Below, one piece after another: positions 45,768 through 56,499 of a stretch of 64,000 nucleotides of DNA. The notes beneath the pieces are model-generated. The model saw nothing but the letters and a program-made list of their open reading frames with translations. It was not told the origin of the DNA and did not search any database. Numbering within the stretch: position 1 is the stretch's first letter; every line of letters begins with the position of its first letter. The stretch is from NCBI RefSeq assembly GCF_000003815.2, contig NC_049980.1, positions 33,155,733 to 33,219,732 of the forward strand, given 5' to 3'. This DNA is from Branchiostoma floridae (Eukaryota; Chordata; Leptocardii; Amphioxiformes; Branchiostomatidae). A program made the translations under genes and the position numbers.

Positions 45768-47163
45768 GTCTGTAAAAACCAAGCAAAATCAGAAAAAGTT
45801 GGCCAAACTCAAAAAATCGATTTTCCTTAAATTTTGTGTGGTGGTAGGGCCTTGGTCCAAACCTACAAAAATGGCAAAGTTTTAGATCTGCGGTCACCGG
45901 TTGCCATGGCAACGGCCATTTTTCAAAATGGCGGATTTTCACCAAGAGAAGGCCTTGGTCGCGTCCAAAATAGGCCTCCTTTGGACTCCTGTAGCCCCCA
46001 CAAATTAACAGATATTTTATTGATTCTCGGATATGTTATTACCCATATTCTAATGAAAAAAAATGATATATAGTGATGCTCAAAATGTTTTTGTAGTGAG
46101 GTGCAGCAGATGTTTGAAAATGATGTGTTTTCGTGAATTTCCAAAATTGACAAAAATCAATTTTTTGACCATTTTTATTGACCATTAGCTCATTTACAGG
46201 CAAATCAATTTGCTTGATTTTTGGCACAGTTATAGTTTGAACCTTTGTATACATCATATGTAAAAAAAAGTTTGGGCCTTTTACGTATCGAACCGTGGTG
46301 GCCCCGAGAGTAAACCAATATTTCCATTTCAAGAAAATCGTAACCATAGAATTATTCCTGGAAAAACAGTCATAGCTTACCAAAAATGAATTTCAGTTTC
46401 ATGTTATGTAGCAGAGGAACTTACCTATCACTTATAAAAGCAGGGTTGTTCTAGATTTTTTTATAATTGCCTTTAAAATGATTTTATTGAGTTTTTTTCG
46501 TCATTTTTAGACCAAAAAATGTATATTTTGGCCCAAGCACCCTGGTATTGCAACCAAATGACCTGAAATTTGGTATAGGAATGTCCTGGACAAGTACACA
46601 CATGGGTTGATAACTGGTTTGCCATGTAATAGAACAAAATACTGAATTTGGTGACTTTTTTTGGCATTTTCGGCCCAAAAAGTACATTTTTGGCCCCTGT
46701 ACCCTGGTTTTACAACCGAATGCCCTGAAATTTGGTATAGGAATGCCCTGGACACATGCGCACATAGATTCAATAACCATTTTGGCATACTGTTCAACAA
46801 AATGCTTAATTTTTTCCAAAAAAAGTACATTTTTGGCTCCCATACCCTGGTTTTACAACTGATGAATGACCTGGAATTCGGTATAGCAATGCCCTGAACA
46901 TACATGTATGCGCACATGGATTCAATAACATGTTTTGCATACAGTACAACAAAATGCTTTATTTTGAACATTTTGCCATTCTTTTTCCCCAAAATCATTT
47001 TTCGTTCCTGTTCCCTGGTTTTCCAAGTAAATAACCGGTAAAAATTTGGTATAGGAGCGCCTTGGAAATGGCTTTTATAGCCCGTTTTTGCATACAGTGC
47101 AACAAAACGCTTAATGTTGTACTTTTGGGTCATTGTTTTACCCAAAGTACATTTCTGGCTCCT
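45768..47163. repeat. Left arm of a large inverted repeat
   Basis: About 1.4 kb that reappears as its reverse complement at 48163-49546 with very few differences by eye. The outer half is a unique-looking segment with CAAAATGGCGGATTTTC. The inner half is the ~160-bp tandem repeat (CCCTGG marks at 46540, 46703, 46845, 47013), the same family as 4736-5160. The 212-codon minus frame here and its near-identical partner in the other arm are repeat by-products, not genes. Confidence 0.88.
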
Positions 47164-47491
47164 GTTCCCTATTAGGCATTACAGGCAAATGACCTCCTAG
47201 ACGCCTGTAACCCCCACAAAGTAAGAGATATTCTATTGATTCCCGTATATGTTATTACCCATATTTAGTAATAAGAAAAGTGATATAAAGTTATACTCGA
47301 AAGTTTTTTGTAGTGAGGTGCAGCAAATGTTAAAAGATGACGTGTCTTTGTAAATTGCCAAAAAGTTTCAGAATTTCAGATTATTTAGTTGGAAAAACAG
47401 GGTACAGGAGCCAAAATGTTTTTTTGGGGGGGTAAAAAAAATGGCAAAAAAACACACAAAATTCATCATTTTGCTGTACTGTATGACAAGC

Positions 47492-47775
47492 ATTCGGCTC
47501 GAAACCGAGAGGTGGCGGGTTCGAATCCGACTGCTGTGTCACCGATCTTGTGCCCTTGGGAAAGGCACTTTACACGACTTTCCTCACTTAACTCAGGTTT
47601 AAATGAGTATCTAGCTTCGGCATCTCAAAGATGTCCACGTTCAAGGTTCAAGGTTCTAGCTTCGGCTAGTGGCCTTGGCGGGGCTTTGTGGCCGAGACAA
47701 GCCTTAGGGGCATGTTCGGGCATGACGCACCCGCCATGACACACGAGTTGCGCGATCGGGGGTAGGAGGAACCCC
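47492..47775 (+). mobile_element. tRNA-derived SINE fragment
   Basis: Contains a B-box-like GGTTCGAATCC preceded by GAAACCGAGAGGTGGCG, then the tail phrase CTTGTGCCCTTGGGAAAGGC and TTTACACGACTTTCCTCAC. The A box is missing, so the head is truncated. It is followed by GATGTCCACGTTCAAGGTTC, also present at 37568, and runs into the gap. Known deuterostome tRNA-SINEs have this head-and-tail layout. Confidence 0.65.
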
Positions 47776-47883
47776 NNNNNNNNNNNNNNNNNNNNNNNNN
47801 NNNNNNNNNNNNNNNNNNNNNNNNNNNNNNNNNNNNNNNNNNNNNNNNNNNNNNNNNNNNNNNNNNNNNNNNNNNNNNNNNNN
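47776..47883. other. Assembly gap (N)
   Basis: 108 unresolved bases near the centre of the inverted repeat. Confidence 1.
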
Positions 47884-48162
47884 GTGCGCCAGTAGACGAG
47901 AGGGTGGAGAAGGGAGTGCACACCCCTCCTTCACCTTAAAAATAGTCACGTGCAGGCCAGGCAGACTGGTCGTCTAATCAACCTTTTCTGCCTACCATTG
48001 ATCTTCGGATACGAAGAAACAGCCATCATCATGCCAAAATTATTATTGACTCTATGTGCGCATGTGTCCAGGGCATTTCCATACCAAATTTCAGGTCATT
48101 TAGTTGTAAAACCAGGGTTCAATGGGCCAAAAATGTACTTTTGGCGCCAAAAATTACAGAAA

Positions 48163-49546
48163 GAGCCAGAAATGTACTTTGGGTAAAACAATGACCAAAA
48201 ATTACAACATTACGCGTTTTGTTGCACTGTATGCAAAAACGGGTTATAAAAGCCATTCCCAAGGCGCTCCTATACCAAATTTTTACCGGTTATTTACTTG
48301 GAAAACCAGGGAACAGGAGCGAAAAATGATTTTGGGAAAAAAGAATGGCAAAATGTTCAAAATAAAGCATTTTGTTGTACTGTATGCAAAACATGTTATT
48401 GAATCCATGTGCGCATACATGTATGTTCAGGGCATTGCTATACCGAATTCCAGGTCATTCATCAGTTGTAAAACCAGGGTATGGGAGCCAAAAATGTACT
48501 TTTTTTGGAAAAAATTAAGCATTTTGTTGAACAGTATGCCAAAATGGTTATTGAATCTATGTGCGCATGTGTCCAGGGCATTCCTATACCAAATTTCAGG
48601 GCATTCGGTTGTAAAACCAGGGTACAGGGGCCAAAAATGTACTTTTTGGGCCGAAAATGCCAAAAAAAGTCACCAAATTCAGCATTTTGTTCTATTACAT
48701 GGCAAACCAGTTATCAACCCATGTGTGTACTTGTCCAGGACATTCCTTTACCAAATTTCAGGTCATTTGGTTGCAATGCCAGGGTGCTTGGGCCAAAATA
48801 TACATTTTTTGGTCTAAAAATGACGAAAAAAACTCAATAAAATCATTTTAAAGGCCATTATAAAAAAATCTAGAACAACCCTGCTTTTATAAGTGATAGG
48901 TAAGTTCCTCTGCTACATAACATGAAACTGAAATTCATTTTTGGTAAGCTATGACTGTTTTTCCAGGAATAATTCTATGGTTACGATTTTCTTGAAATGG
49001 AAATATTGGTTTACTCTCGGGGCCACCACGGTTCGATACGTAAAAGGCCCAAACTTTTTTTTACATATGATGTATACAAAGGTTCAAACTATAACTGTGC
49101 CAAAAATCAAGCAAATTGATTTGCCTGTAAATGAGCTAATGGTCAATAAAAATGGTCAAAAAATTGATTTTTGTCAATTTTGGAAATTCACGAAAACACA
49201 TCATTTTCAAACATCTGCTGCACCTCACTACAAAAACATTTTGAGCATCACTATATATCATTTTTTTCATTAGAATATGGGTAATAACATATCCGAGAAT
49301 CAATAAAATATCAGTTAATTTGTGGGGGCTACAGGAGTCCAAAGGAGGCCTATTTTGGACGCGACCAAGGCCTTCCCTTGCTGAAAATCCGCCATTTTGA
49401 AAAATGGCCGTTGCCATGGCAACCGGTGACCGCAGATCTAAAACTTTGCCATTTTTGTAGGTTTGGACCAAGGCCCTACCACCACACAAAATTTAAGGAA
49501 AATCGATTTTTTGAGTTTGGCCACCCTATGCTTGGTTTTTACAGAC
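48163..49546. repeat. Right arm of the large inverted repeat
   Basis: Reverse complement of 45768-47163. The outer boundary is at ...GGTTTTTACAGAC, the inverse of GTCTGTAAAAACC on the left. Outside it the sequences differ. Confidence 0.88.
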
Positions 49547-49712
49547 AGAGCCTCTTAACATCAGTGCTCTTTTATGCCTGCCAGGCACATGTATGTAATG
49601 AATTTCAGAACAGGGGATTAAATGTAAGGAATAGAACATGCAGGGAATATACAACCCAGGGTCAATGCTGCATGTAAATGGTATGTGGCGAGCAGAAGTT
49701 CATCAGACAATG

Positions 49713-49996
49713 CAGGGCTCGAAATACCACCTGCATATGCAGGTTAGTGCAGGCAAAATTGGAGCTGTGTTTGTGATGTCTACCTGCCCTGCACAGGTCC
49801 ATGTACTGGGTTTTATACATAAATGTCCTGCACTGAAATATAAAAGAAAAAAATAGCAATGGTTTCTGAACAATTTTAGTATGATCTAGACTTTCGAAAT
49901 TCGGAGTGGTGCAAGTAAAATTTGTCTGGTGCGGGTAATTTTTCAATGTTACCTGCACCAGTGCAGGTATGCAGAAAAAAAGTATTTTGAGCCCTG
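49713..49996 (+). mobile_element. hAT-like MITE, CAGGGCTCGAAATACC family, copy 3
   Basis: 284 bp; ends CAGGGCTCGAAATACCACC and GTATTTTGAGCCCTG. Flanking CAATG and CATTG extend the inverted symmetry. No clear 8-bp duplication. Confidence 0.65.
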
Positions 49997-50933
49997 CATT
50001 GCCTCAGGAGTCCTGTCGCCATTCTGTCTGGGGAGAGATGCTCCTATCAACGTTAGGGGAGAAATTTCTCCTTTTATCACCTGTAAATCTTACATGACAT
50101 CCCGCCTAGAATATTTGTGCTATGCATGTGGGAGGGGGGGGGGCAGCTATCAGAGGATGGGAGGTAACAAGGAAGCGATTTATATCTAGCTAGAATCCTG
50201 TACTAGTGAAAACATCTTCATAAGGACCATTTGATGAGACCTTGAAATTATTAGATTTAGGGACCCCTAGTGGCTTGTTCCGATACTGAAGCAAAACTTC
50301 AGTTTTTCATATCTCGTTCTCTGTGTTTTTGCAACATTCAGTTCTCTTTTCCGTTGAAAATGCAATACTAGAAATGAGCAGGTGTAAGAATTTAATACAG
50401 AGAGTGAGCTGGATCCTAACATCTGTTTGGAGCTGTAGATTAAACCACAGGCCCTGTGAACTTGCGGTGACCTTACGTAGCCAAAGCCACTTCCACCCTG
50501 GCATGTGTGATGTGGTATTTACTACATGTGTTGGCACACCGTAAGTCTTGGGCCGCAAACCCACCCGGCTGCCAATATGTTTACATGCCTGCTCTGACTG
50601 AAGGGACGCAGATTTCAACCACCTTCACAAACCAAATATTTTGGGCAGTTAACCCTTAGCAATGCTATTAGGTTTTTACCCTGTCTGGTGCCAAATCTGT
50701 ATAATCCAAGTAGTACAGGGTCATTCCTTATAATTAACAATGCTGGTCTCTGTCCTTATACCAAAAGCTAATCAGACAATATTTCCGATAGTTTTACATA
50801 TGGGAGATTATACATGGAACTGAAATGGGCGAATAAGCTCTATGTAACAGGGTATGCAGGCTCCAGTGCTATATGATGTACATAAGACCAGGAAACTCAA
50901 AGGCAGGACCCAGTAGTATCTTCCCCTTCCCAC

Positions 50934-51298
50934 TTAGGCCCAATCTACACACAGTTTTTACCAATATCTGTGGAGATGTCGAGAGGGATCTAGAACGTAG
51001 GGGGCCGGACACCCATGGCACTTGCAGTCATAAACATATAGCGCGATTTTCCAAATGGCGTTATATGCTAATGAGCCTTCCCAAAGTCGGGAAGCATCTA
51101 CACGCGCACGAAGCTGTCGGGGACCCCTGCTAAGCTATCGGTAAGGTATCGTACGAATGGTCAGGACCTTTCGGGAGAAATTTTCCCGATATCTTGACGC
51201 CGATATTGCAGTTCCATCTAGACGCTGAAAAAAAGCTGTCGGCGAGAGGTTGTTGGCTCGCAGACATCGGGAAAAACCGTGTCTAGATCGTGCCTTAA
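50934..51298. mobile_element. MITE with ~40-bp imperfect inverted ends
   Basis: Left TTAGGCCCAATCTACACACA and right GTGTCTAGATCGTGCCTTAA are imperfect inverted copies, each continuing through a GTTTTT block. It sits between two AGTAGTATCTTCCCC-TCCACTTA direct repeats. The CpG-rich interior is non-coding. Confidence 0.5.
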
Positions 51299-51810
51299 AG
51301 TAGTATCTTCCCCTCTCCACTTACAGACAGTAGTATCTGCCCCTCCCCACTTAATTATCATTAGTGTCACCTTGTGGTGCCTCAGTTTGATAAGATCACT
51401 TCTGTGCAACCATGGAGACAAACAAGATGGATGACACTGTGGGCTTGATTGGTCTGAGAGGAACTGTTGCTAGTCCATTTACTGGGCCAATAATAATAAT
51501 AATGAGAAAGTCGGACGTAGCATATATCATAGTGATAATTCTGTAACAAAACTCAAGATCTATCTTAAGACTGTTTTTTTCCTTATACCGTAAGCATTAT
51601 TACCTTCATAAAGAACAGAATTATTATTCTAGGTGCTTGGATGCTTTGTAGGTTACGGTCTGTGTTCTAATCTGTCTGTCATTGTGTTCAGATATTTGTA
51701 GTCAGCATAACTTAAGAACTGTTGGGGGAAATGAGATTATAGCTAGCATGTAAGTAGCTTTTAGGAAGCTCCAAGCTGGATGTAACCAGACAGATACAGA
51801 CAGACAGAAG

Positions 51811-51900
51811 TAGCCTGGTATCCAGACCTGTATATAGCTCTGGACTCTCTTCAGTCCTCTCAAGAGACTGGGAGCTGTAATACATCTGGATACCAGGCTA
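51811..51900. mobile_element. Short MITE, AGCCTGGTATCCAG family, copy 2
   Basis: 90 bp, TAGCCTGGTATCCAG to CTGGATACCAGGCTA, again with an inner hairpin (GTCCTCTCAAGAGACTGGGAG region). Same design as 15522-15618. Confidence 0.65.
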
Positions 51901-52554
51901 TCCTACAAGTCACTATACTAAGCACAGGCACACCACTACAGTACTGTAACACTATTTACTAGTTGAGCATCATGTTGTGAATGTTCCATATCCCCAGGAT
52001 AATTAGCTTATCTCCACCCCAAACCACAGGGATTATGAGATCTGTGGCACTGTAAATAATGGGAGGATAATCACCAGGAGGGATCCAGGGGGACTTGGGT
52101 TTGTTTTAGGGACAGCTGTGTATAATTGGCCTGTCAACACACTAGGAGAGGAAGATGTATGAGACTGTCCAGGGTTTGGGTTGTGAGGCCACAATGACCC
52201 AGGAAAAATACATGACAGGGCATGAATAAAAAATTAATGTTATGAATTCATTTTCTTTTCTTGTCCTTTTCTATTGGGGTAGGAGGGGAAAGGAGGTTCT
52301 TTTTGATATGTTTTGAATTTGTGGTTGAAAGAATTCTGCATTACCCCAGATGGGGTTTTGTCTATATCATAGTATATGACACGTAGAAGTGATCCAACAC
52401 TGCAAACACATATTTGTGGTGGGTCTCATGAATTCTCAGTGGAAAGGTCTTCCCAAAGACTCCAAAATTTCTAAACAAACCCACTGGGAAGTTTCAAGGG
52501 ATGTAAGACTTGGCAGAAGAAATGATCTAAATGCTGACGCGTCGGGTCCCACTG

Positions 52555-52654
52555 NNNNNNNNNNNNNNNNNNNNNNNNNNNNNNNNNNNNNNNNNNNNNN
52601 NNNNNNNNNNNNNNNNNNNNNNNNNNNNNNNNNNNNNNNNNNNNNNNNNNNNNN
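52555..52654. other. Assembly gap (N)
   Basis: 100 unresolved bases. Confidence 1.
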
Positions 52655-53054
52655 GAAACAATGTAGTTGACAAAAATGCAGAACAACATTTCTCTCAAAG
52701 TATCACCACCAACAAACTAGGACAGGCAGAGTGACCCAGCCATGATCTGCCCTGACCTGGCCTTGCCTGGGCGGATCTAGTTACTTCTCACAGCCTTCCC
52801 AAATCTCTCATCACAGATGATTCAGTGGGCTAAGTGGGGTTTGACTCATCAGATGTGAGTCTCTTACTTCTTCCGCATTTCTTAGACTTCCTTGACTCAA
52901 GTTGAAAGTGCCTCCTGAGCTGTTGTGGCAACCTCCGAAGTGCTTTTAGTCATGAACATCCCAGGGGCAAAGGCTGCATACCGTACACTGGACCTGTCAA
53001 TGTCATCTGGGATGGCTTCATACTATAGCTAGGGGGTGGGGTAACTTAAGTATG

Positions 53055-53195
53055 CACTTCATAGATATGTTGATGAAGGTTAGACATCCAGGTAATAAGA
53101 TACGCCAAAAAGCAATTACTCCAGCCAACTGGATATGATTTTGGAAAATCATATCCAGTTGGCTTGAGTGACTGGTTTTTGGTGCACTACATGGA
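53055..53195. repeat. Head-to-head copies of the locus B repeat forming a palindrome
   Basis: The minus strand of 53060-53140 reads AAAATCATATCCAGTTGGCT ... ACCTGGATGTCTAACCTTC, as downstream of the 20976 hammerhead-like core. A second, oppositely oriented short copy begins at about 53143, so AACTGGATATGATTTTGG and AAAATCATATCCAGTT form a ~25-bp hairpin at 53119-53169. Confidence 0.6.
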
Positions 53196-53389
53196 GTTCA
53201 AAGGACCCTAAAAGCAGTGCAAGACAGCAACAAACAAAACTTAAGATGCAAGAAGCCAAGATGTGTGAAGCACCAAGATTTTATAGTATCTCAAAGCAGA
53301 CATTAGGGGGCAAAGTAGTGACAGTTTCTGATGCCAGGGCTCCAAGATCTGATCGCAAAGCACTGAAGTCTTAGCGACTAGGGCACAAC

Positions 53390-53703
53390 TTGTCGATAAA
53401 TCTTCCGCTCGTGTTACGACATATTATTCGCGACATAAAGATAGGAGCGCGAGACATAACTCCCGCTGATACTCTACGATCCTGTGCGCGAACAGGACAT
53501 GCCGGTTGACAGGCGGTCGCATAGCCGGCATTCTTTACGGAGGGTGTTACAACTTTGCACAAATAGTTCAGGGAGCGGGGGCCAGCCCAGCGGCAGCTGT
53601 GATTGGTGCAGGGGCCGATGGGTATCTGCCTCACAGAAATGTCAAACCCACACCTGATGGGTGCCACATGTTCCAACCAAAACAAAATTTCCGTGCCTCG
53701 CAT
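53390..53703 (+). promoter_or_regulatory. CpG-rich segment; possible promoter and 5' exon of gene 3
   Basis: CpG-rich from 53390 to about 53640, in contrast to its flanks, and ends at a donor-like CAT/gtaagt (gt at 53704). A strong acceptor (TTTTCACAG, ending 54133) lies 430 bp downstream, directly before gene 3. Splicing 53703 to 54134 would place a non-coding 5' exon in front of the receptor. This is inference from sequence only. Confidence 0.35.
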
Positions 53704-54030
53704 GTAAGTTTGGCAAAACTGATCACCAACATTTCCTTTGTATGCTGTAAACCCACCATCCAGGTGTGTATGTGTGTCCTAACGGATAGAGAAGGACCCA
53801 TCCTTTAGTTCCCAACTTCCCTCCCCCTGTACACTATAATGTTACACCCCATGGCCAGGCCACACTCAGCAACACACATGGTTTGTGCCTGTCACTCCGC
53901 TAGCTCCTTAGAAGTCCTTCCCTACATCTTGTGATGTTAAGCTAACTCCGAGACGTCTTAAACAGTGATTGTTCCTCCAGCTGGCATCTTGGACATCACC
54001 AGTATCAGTGAGTATGGCATGGTTCATTTA

Positions 54031-54061
54031 CTACATGTATGTATGTATGTATGTATGTATA
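54031..54061. repeat. ATGT microsatellite
   Basis: Repeated ATGT units between the possible 5' exon and gene 3. Confidence 0.85.
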
Positions 54062-54254
54062 CACTAAAGCAATAGCATTGATTTCTATGCACAAACTGTT
54101 TGCTTATGTTTCTGTTTCCTGGTGTTTTCACAGGGAGACCTGTAGGCTCAACAAACTCACATCGAGGATGGACAGGAGCAGTAAAGGAAAGCCGGCATGC
54201 GTGCGGCGGGCACATACAACAACTCTGCTCAGGAATTCCGAGTGGGATTTAGCC

Positions 54255-55850
54255 ATGCTGCCCTGGATCTACCTTGTTGTAGCTGCTGGTTTTGTTGTAC
54301 TGGCCGGAGGGACATCTGCCTGCCCCTTGGAATGCGAGTGTAATGGACCTACAGTAGCCTGCAGTAACTCCAGCTTGAGCACCATTCCCAGAGGAATACC
54401 AACCAACGTGACCACCTTGGACCTGAGTAACAGCCGGATTGCTCTGAGCGGTGGAATCTTTAGCAACTTCACGAACCTGTTAGAACTGAACCTCGGGTGG
54501 AATACCATCTCAACCATAGAGCAGGGGAGCTTTCAAGGGCTGACGAACCTCAGAACGCTACTCTTACGTGGAAACATGTTACGAACACTTCCTCAAGGCG
54601 TCTTTGCGGACTTGAGGTCCTTGCAAGTGCTTGATCTTTCGCAGAACAACATCAGAGACACACCATCAGGGCAGTTCCCCCAGCTCGGAGAGTTGACCTC
54701 TTTGAACCTTACAGGGAACAGATTACAAACTTTGCCTGCTGATATACTCCAACTCTTTCCGAACTTGACATTACTCTCACTTTCGGACAACCCTTGGAGC
54801 TGCGATTGCAATTCCCGGTGGCTCATTACGTGGATTAATCAACGAAATTCAAGTGCGCAATTTGACTCTCCGAGTTGCGGCGAGCCAGCTGGCCTGCATG
54901 GAACGCTCTTATCTTCGCTGGAGACGCACAACTTAACCTGCAACCCGCCGACAATACACAACACCAGCGACCTGCATGTTAACACTTCTGTGTACAGCAC
55001 AGTTGATTTGCAGTGTCAGGCCAGAGGGCTGCCACAACCAACGCTGTACTGGAGGCTCCCAGATGGTAGAACTGTTCCCATTCCCCATGCGTGGACAGAT
55101 GGAGACACGCAGTTCAATTTTAGCGGGGACGGGACCCTGCGGATTGTCAACGTAACCGCGAGCAGTGCTGGCCGTTATGTGTGCGGCGCAAACAACTCTG
55201 TTGGTAGTGACGAGGTCACTTACAGGGTAAACGTCATTGTTCCAACAACAACAGCATCCATGCCAACTGTGGCCCCTACAAACTCAACTCCTGTCCCACA
55301 GAACACGACAACACAGCAGCCTGCAACAACACCAAAGCAAACAACACGAAAGGTGACCACCCCAGCTCCAACAACAAGAAGAACACAACCACCACCTACA
55401 ACAGCCACACCTGCGGTCACAACAACAACAAGAACAACGACCACAAGGATTATTCCAACAACGACAACAAAACGTGACCCTTTAGCGGACATCCCATGGG
55501 ACCAGTTTAGGAGGGACCAGTTGGGGGCAGGGTTGGGGATTCCCCTCATACTGTTAGCCATCGGTGGGGGCGTGGCCGCATGGTACTTCATGAAGAGGAA
55601 GAGAAGAAAAGATGCTGCGAGGAAAGCGGAGGCTCAAGATGGGGGGTACATCGTAGCCAATCCCATGGCTTTACAGATGGACAAGGTGGAGCCCAATGGT
55701 AATGCAGCCAATGGGAATAATGTAAATGTACCAGAAATTCCTGTTGATGCCACAGTAATAGAAAATCCCTCGATAATAGAAACTCCGAACGGAACTCTGG
55801 TATTTATTCCAGAGGACAACAAGTCTTACAGAGAGTCAAAACTTATCTAA
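54255..55850 (+). CDS. Gene 3: LRR-Ig type I membrane receptor, 531 aa, single coding exon
   Basis: Probable cell-surface recognition or adhesion receptor of the LRR-Ig class, which is expanded in lancelets. From ATG at 54255: signal peptide 1-22; LRRNT from Cys23 (CPLECEC) to about 55; about five LRRs to 170; LRRCT 179-229 (NPWSCDC, then Cys208 and Cys229); one Ig domain about 231-330 with Cys254 and Cys310, Trp266 and the AGRYVC motif; a Thr/Pro-rich, mucin-like stalk about 331-420; membrane helix about 423-445; KRKRRK stop-transfer; an 86-residue tail without catalytic motif. Many N-x-S/T sites lie in the ectodomain. The frame is open upstream to 54039 (next ATG 54168), but only the 54255 start exposes a signal peptide. 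AATAAA at 55911 is a suitable poly(A) signal. The coding part has no intron, unlike genes 1 and 2, and its sequence is not close to theirs. Confidence 0.93.
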   Translation: MLPWIYLVVAAGFVVLAGGTSACPLECECNGPTVACSNSSLSTIPRGIPTNVTTLDLSNSRIALSGGIFSNFTNLLELNLGWNTISTIEQGSFQGLTNLRTLLLRGNMLRTLPQGVFADLRSLQVLDLSQNNIRDTPSGQFPQLGELTSLNLTGNRLQTLPADILQLFPNLTLLSLSDNPWSCDCNSRWLITWINQRNSSAQFDSPSCGEPAGLHGTLLSSLETHNLTCNPPTIHNTSDLHVNTSVYSTVDLQCQARGLPQPTLYWRLPDGRTVPIPHAWTDGDTQFNFSGDGTLRIVNVTASSAGRYVCGANNSVGSDEVTYRVNVIVPTTTASMPTVAPTNSTPVPQNTTTQQPATTPKQTTRKVTTPAPTTRRTQPPPTTATPAVTTTTRTTTTRIIPTTTTKRDPLADIPWDQFRRDQLGAGLGIPLILLAIGGGVAAWYFMKRKRRKDAARKAEAQDGGYIVANPMALQMDKVEPNGNAANGNNVNVPEIPVDATVIENPSIIETPNGTLVFIPEDNKSYRESKLI

Positions 55851-55930
55851 ACATTGGCAATGTTACAGGCAAGGAGGTTATCATATCACATAGGGTAACC
55901 TAAAGATGTAAATAAATGTACAGAATCGGA
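55851..55930 (+). terminator. Gene 3 3' UTR with poly(A) signal
   Basis: AATAAA at 55911-55916, about 60 bp after the stop codon. This would give a very short 3' UTR. Use of the signal is inferred. Confidence 0.5.
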
Positions 55931-56310
55931 TGTAAAATTGTACTATTGCAAATTCTTATGCTATTTAGAATTAGGATAGCATAGGTGCCGTCCTAGTCGG
56001 TTTACGAAAGCTCTGACATTTGCCATTTATAAAGAGGCGAGTGTGTGCTTAGGAAAACTACAAGGATGGTACCAGGGCTAAAACTGGGATAGTCGATTCC
56101 ACTGATGTACAAAGTTAACCCAGGTAATATATGTATATATATACATCAAACGTATGAATAGTTTACAAGCAAATACTTGACAAACCTAAGAAGACGATTA
56201 TAGCAGTCCAAACATGTACAATGTATTTACCAAAGCCAGTATTTTGTATTGTAGTCATTAAAAAAGGTACCATTTGTGATGCAAAGGTTAATATTCAAGA
56301 ACAAGTCATT

Positions 56311-56497
56311 CTCCAAGCAGATGTAAGGATCTGGCTTATTTCAGTGTTTCACGCCTGTTTTTGCAAGATTTATATTATAATTTGTATTGTTCAACATTTT
56401 GACTAAAAACACTGAAAAACAAAAAAACTAGAAAAGAGTACTAAATGTTGCAAACTTTGCAAAGATGGGGATAAAATTGGATCTTTACATCTGCTCA
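56311..56497. mobile_element. MITE, CTCCAAGCAGA family
   Basis: Left CTCCAAGCAGATGTAAGGATC and right GATCTTTACATCTGCTC are inverted. The interior differs from other members except for a related right half at 30600-30660 (GATCCTTACATCTGCTGG). Confidence 0.6.
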
Positions 56498-56499
56498 AA

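Larger units (their letters stand above)
47164..48162. other. Spacer of the large inverted repeat
   Basis: About 1 kb between the arms. It contains a diverged second copy of the outer-arm segment (47205-47360 resembles 45990-46150), a tRNA-derived SINE piece, a 108-base gap, and one more tandem unit at 48020-48160. Confidence 0.75.

Noticed and set aside
46484-48840. Frames of 119-231 codons (MILGKKNGKMFKIKHF type) in both arms
   Set aside because: They are translations of the ~160-bp tandem repeat present in two mirrored copies. There is no domain, and other frames of the same DNA are equally open.
54039-54254. Upstream extension of gene 3 (72 codons) to the first ATG
   Set aside because: It begins inside an ATGT microsatellite and crosses a strong splice acceptor at 54133. 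A classic signal peptide starts only at 54255. ATG 54168 remains a weak alternative.
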